64,000 nucleotides of DNA from Phycisphaera sp. GTDB lineage: Bacteria; Planctomycetota; Phycisphaerae; Phycisphaerales; Zrk34. Position 1 is the stretch's first letter. Each line of letters opens with the position of its first letter. Positions 63,501-64,000 of the stretch are shown one piece after another. Under the pieces are notes generated by a model. That model searched no databases. It worked only from the letters and a program-made list of their open reading frames with translations, and had not been told where the DNA came from. Location: contig WGMA01000049.1 in assembly GCA_016125285.1 (NCBI GenBank), forward strand, positions 46,719 through 110,718, in the 5' to 3' direction. Made by a program: the position numbers and the translations under genes.

Positions 63501-64000
63501 GAGGTAGATGGTCACGCTCGGATCGATCTCGATGCTACGCCCCGCGTAGACGTAAAGCGAACTGGTGCTGCCGCCGCTCGCGTCAACATCCGCCTTGAAC
63601 AGCACGTCCGTATTGGCCATCAGCTGCACGAAGCCGACGCTGTCCAGCAGCGCTCCCAGCGACGCGGACGTGATCGTGATGGTCGCGCCGACGTTGTCCG
63701 TAAAGAAGATGTCGCCGGTGAGCACCGTGCCCGTGCTGTCGACGATGATGAACTTCGGGTCGAGCAGCACCGAGCCCTCGGGGCCGGTCGCCGCGGCGCC
63801 GTCGAACGTCAGGTTGTCCTTGCCCGACACCTCAACGAGGCCGCCCGTCGCGCCCGTCACGTCGATGTCGCCGAAGTACCGCGTCTGCTCGTCGGACCAC
63901 ACGACGACCTTGCCGCCGTCGCCGCTGAGCATCGCCGTCGCCGAGATGTCCACGTCCGGCCCGACGTACGTCCGCGACGCCGTCGGCGCGTCGCCGCCGC
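51543..64000 (-). CDS. Giant filamentous-haemagglutinin-like beta-helix surface protein (N-terminus outside)
   Basis: More than 4,150 residues are encoded in the window and the frame is still open at base 64000. The first visible part (TYVGPDVDISATAMLSGDGG, KVVVWSDEQTRYFGDI, GGLVEVSGKDNLTFDG, GSVLLDPKFIIVD) is the signature passage of FHA/two-partner-secretion type adhesins. The rest is thousands of residues of short G/N/D/T/S-rich beta-helix turns, with recurring GTMANPI units and, near 53.3-53.95 kb, about six units of the form IGRDIYSVGG..GG.GG. I see no cysteine. The last 150 residues are helical and non-repetitive (AILAELGIAVPDSL, QMLKDLKSVFDQLD) and lack an autotransporter barrel. No FhaC-like transporter is in the window. 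Likely a surface or secreted adhesin/matrix protein. Confidence 0.9.
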   Translation of the reverse strand, partial: GGDAPTASRTYVGPDVDISATAMLSGDGGKVVVWSDEQTRYFGDIDVTGATGGLVEVSGKDNLTFDGAAATGPEGSVLLDPKFIIVDSTGTVLTGDIFFTDNVGATITITSASLGALLDSVGFVQLMANTDVLFKADVDASGGSTSSLYVYAGRSIEIDPSVTIYLDGGFYAVFNAGQRMGVVPSDRDAGSANFTMGAGSELNLATGGSSAEVDISGFNPLEVQPGNETGQVILETITAGTIHVNTDATSGITANGNLMGGSMATVALESESATGNITINAFVGGQTPIFIDSGRDVILGAGASLYADTSYDVKISAGDQGAGNFTMAASSSVTADGHVEIMATGDATIAAIGSNSLDDDAISIAAGGAIIDGNGASLNVQARGGSESGAEFVAAGGDIGSAGDPIEVDVNALAAVTAFTVHHDQFFDFTGDVFDLSLTAGRGQGSQIVLTSGGNVYDDDALGIDAGDGLLDGIADNFTVVAMNLGRGTSPVNINAGTINTSGVAGQVNTDTVQSPLVINSSPSTSGPDYIVRHDGMLTIDADIIRNGGGGANIILESSGDLIINAGRTVSATDSGANVELLSHQKAIVNGTLVANNQIFIDGLEGVTFGSAASAAASFGIELHAGVPFFTTSNIDLADGSIIDGGSDFVNVEANGDVRLSSLKSTSTDPFAIRVTAHMGMITDNGDTNTDVDVPNGGVQFNASAGIGDTGAGEEIDINVNNLRAATTGGNLVIQEFDGLVIDELENESNGVIDVSTTGGTSIEGIYSNRGNVTIDAIQDIYVDGDIEGADQVYLKAGWNDSSPIAFGTGTSGSGVAIIANYTQLRVGNDVLGGTADIDAVTNAPLFLDPDDGGAPSQGFEYITDNNIVTTTSNLPDDTQFGLDGTPDGMYFTIHTVAGSITLDSPPVSSFNIGLFADTGITVQNGPFNLDSFTAQVGNGDITIDTPITVAANGNITLQSNVDVYVNQPLTISGAGGITIDASGNVNFAAAGDLTTSTQTISVTADSSLFGPSDLDGGINMADGTVFDSGGLIALSSAGQISLGRLQTMSSSTAAVQITTSAGGGSGVIDANSTNANIDAPNGTTVVRTDGGFGTIAMPIRINGGTLDLINTGGNAVGISTDGDLYIKQAAQNGAGLPMHIETTSGRSGLINVTTGGSGVTTNGGNIRLWSRDDMMVGGATDLVVDNNVHSNGGNINLWADEDVFLNANADVISVGGAIVVAADFENGMTPTVIDMADGAFIDAGTGTVQLSAVGDITIGRIIADAASASAINIGTSGSVIDGGDTGGEDLETNGVGGGILVNVGQNFGTSPSSGIEVSSRNLSVTSTGDDEIVISDAKPIDSLMLDAGTGLVALISSNAIEDIDGGADVTAGDAILQGSTVGATHTLNLAVTNLELYTTSGNAIVQNTGALHIKDIRSDDGTGLNVMGDLTLTTASPITFGNIAVVTGNVYVESGGSAGVDDITFNSTFQVNSATGRSVDFVSGDDFVFNAGGAILGTGGGQHSVSLTADGDFSGGDGQIIQNSTGTVITASSLTIDAPLGVGSMSQALKANVFPSVDVTVDDGQDIFINVLGGLTALQLDAGTSGHVVASFGGVVPNNGGTDLIQGGQVRLTTTNGIGTVNPLDVATSMLDLENTGNTNPVNISVSAPGPFMLTDLNSNGVALRNLAAGSPTTITVDNDFTLASAALISGDGTFRATGAGHDLILNNSLTISGTSLTADFFATGDIQFGAIGLIDSAGAGGHSVSLNTDTDNTMDDGAITQAGPSVVINSIADLDIFSNGNVGSFGASLQTNITNDLLVLTNAGAVFLDNASSINAVEIGAAGGANNLSLSFAGPVVDTDAAVDFSGNVVSISVITPGSAFGTMANPIGVQANDLTIDTSASGGADQFIDLQSSVTALNLNASVLGSIYLTALNFGNATIGDSDGAVDVTAASFVATTAGNIGNGSGLQTQVSGMDFATLGYVFVANSGAGTLTIDDLNSDGTSISAADVTISTDQALIINSNVDLSSGSSVIDSGGAGVFDLTINGDIDLNSGSNVTLNLGAGGGMVFDGGTINGLGGGSHTVYLVTGNSGSGDLTQTGAGDSVTVDTLGLNVGGTIGSMSMPFEFTAPNLTTISTIDQYVKANSSLSSPSFTASGSAFVTVAGDVTAGTAYSNAVFSLDATGAVGNGDPFLTTVNELYITANGDVEVSQDGSLQAVDIDAGAGHNVYLDVNGGIDEGAIAGSGLLLHTSGGAGTVNPLATQLTYLDASDAAGGVIRVANTGALTLADMEDDSIAIDTTGGVEISASSPLTIDSAVNVGDTSSFTANGNSGVAGDDVTINADVTLFNELDRTLAFSAGDDIVFGTGAQVVTMGGGSHTVTLTSNTENDNAFDGDGGNVMQLDQVTTSIVADSLIIDSSGNLSGDAIGQRTALLESAEFLIVDVNDLTTDSTFNSGSGDQFVYNTSSLDRVQMTGDNSTSLIWLKADGNVYGASTAFTANDLIVYTGGDLDDGDGGSFSTNVNTLQIKQTGPGHINLDNTGSLELRQTVTDTPYALEMIGSGSFSYIVAFGDLDVTGDVYTENSLQLDTEGSGSLTLYSTVDVNPTNNPTLSLASANDITFDGGVIWPVIMSGSVTVGINAGFDGAGSVTQTTTGTSIFATSASITAADGIGDMSQRFNTEVDSLTTNTLASNGNQYMQNSVPLNALYMRAGNGLIDLVVNGDIFDTDGATDISAFAAHLILTSSDFGTMANPIQTNVNDLAVDTSANNGSQFISELDGLVGLNLNAGTGDITLTAGSDILDSDGNTDLQGNNITISTAGDLGTMANPITVDATGAVDLSGVSGSIFTGMAADTTITIPQMLNTPGQTINITSDPGTDLIINATIDVLANNVTVNLNAGDDLQLNQPATITGTNAVFNATSGTGNITFAAPIMSSAGGTTIDINSANQLIVNDEIIASGAGSTVSLRSTGDMQLNGFSVMPVLDVTGNGSNVVIDSGGSLTIDNPINLAGNGTTFFASTGTGGSITVNDVINSSASSGFVELAADGMVFVNGAITMSGSTPTINITGSTVDVGSLVRTTGSPGGQINVFSTSGDVDVNSTISTAGSLGSITIDSAANTNVMSTISAGGSGMISIDSALDTTLQANLLAPGAGSSITVTSTGQTLVDNGVTVNSPTIDLRSDNDGDGNGDIDFGTGTALRGGVIILRAGNGGGSAIVDLATNAPTITNTAAGMTSPSIFQILQGGAVTDATLPAALQFGNGIADLNYTIMSGNADVSITDSSLIANTFLTLNGFTGVTLNNGVSLRSLDITTPMFTFNPGASNYLDTSAGNLNISTNVQLGGSATFDSFNDLNIGVNVVGAGFDFTGLAINDLIIGQDVFTATSSAPNPGAGGAIALSGNSVFVGRDLFSVGANSSTPSSTNGGAGGAITIMSNSTVDIGRDIYSVGGDGLTGQAGGNVDITAGGDIHIGRAVYTVGGDSASGGGNGGLGGHLMATSTAGSVLIGAEVYTVGGRGVSGSNGGVGGLVDIQAANDVLFGAEVYTVGGNNGSNGSAGGAFTVNAGGTATVTNVLYTKGGNAITNGGNGANVSITGGTVSVGYVNAGGGNGSATGGNSGNITLTESSGNTIILNDELAAYGGNGSTDGLNGNIYLNGAVMLTDDVDLGGEIVEINGDVRGTGLPQLYVFAYNNVTLAGNLVGSTGQELSHFEVEAPLIYSTLSTIRGNGGSSVIMDGDLFLEHNMVINEVGPGGDVQFLGRINADSTPRSLIVNTNGGDVYFDGTIGLGLDDAVGGTGLNIDRPLGHLETNTNGGVTYLGGMIINLNGSSGDFNSAASLTNDLAIMESGIGNVSFGGPVDSGGGGNFNLSVGSSGGGNVLFSQAVGSQQALGNLTVTTGGNGRTAVGGNITTVADQVFNTPLTITNSVTMTGTNITFGRTVTGAGNGNLSLTVNSMNNGTTTFAGDVMNINNLTTNADGTTVINTGMITANMATFNDMVDVQTDTTFTTTTNGLHFNGGLNDNGNTVTTDEAVGGETLNVAQVIGSGGGGASGGTAEPGSVEAILAELGIAVPDSLKGDKPAELMAGSFKAFAASTNNATFDPVKFVIYLKTDPNQAETVQMLKDLKSVFDQLDGLNASAAKISEAKDKILKKVLPEGMTANQLQVILLMLSM
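53280..53950 (-). repeat. Glycine-rich coding repeats in the giant protein
   Basis: About six consecutive units of roughly 30 codons encode [I/V/F]GxxxYxVGG, a G/N/S-rich loop, GGxGGxxx and an alternating hydrophobic strand. Only the loop length varies between units. Confidence 0.7.

Overview
The window is GC-rich, densely coded chromosomal DNA. It most likely comes from a planctomycete (Planctomycetota, perhaps Phycisphaerae-like). Grounds are inference from content: tandem exported sialate O-acetylesterases, a Tat-exported sugar-phosphate-isomerase-like protein, a multihaem cytochrome with an N-terminal sugar-binding-like domain, many exported proteins and lipoproteins of unknown role, a giant surface protein, and intergenic 7-bp and hairpin mini-repeats. 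No marker gene fixes the taxonomy.

Layout. 1-9.6 kb looks like a specialised-metabolism island: the end of an ABC exporter, a membrane protein, an NTP_transf_5-type nucleotidyltransferase, an APH-HprK-like double kinase, two convergent paralogous glycosyltransferase-like genes and an A-T-TE (NRPS-like) enzyme. 9.77 kb holds tRNA-Leu(CAA). 9.9-25.3 kb holds exported hydrolases (two sialate O-acetylesterases, an alpha/beta hydrolase, two amidohydrolases), a pentahaem cytochrome, a secreted coiled-coil protein, an LRR protein, small zinc-ribbon and unknown genes, and an acyltransferase-3 gene broken by one in-frame TGA. 25.4-38.7 kb is mostly core metabolism and housekeeping (ald, folD, cysteine synthase, hemW, asd, an FHA protein, a DUF3095 protein, an MBL hydrolase) with intergenic spaces full of short repeats. 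38.7-45.2 kb is a three-gene operon: a 914-aa exported protein, DUF58 and transglutaminase.

45.9-51.5 kb is the most interesting part. A strong promoter, a structured RNA with two mutually exclusive long pairings and an intrinsic terminator precede a gene with RyR, TPR-S-like, SLOG-like and class III nucleotide cyclase regions. A TIR-TM-TPR gene follows. This has the composition of a cyclic-nucleotide/TIR conflict (anti-phage-like) or stress-signalling system, though not of a described one that I recognise. From 51.5 kb to the window edge runs one gene on the minus strand for a giant, cysteine-free, filamentous-haemagglutinin-like beta-helix protein whose N-terminus lies outside the window.

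All domain calls come from reading motifs by eye. Starts were chosen by ribosome-binding sites, signal peptides and family length.
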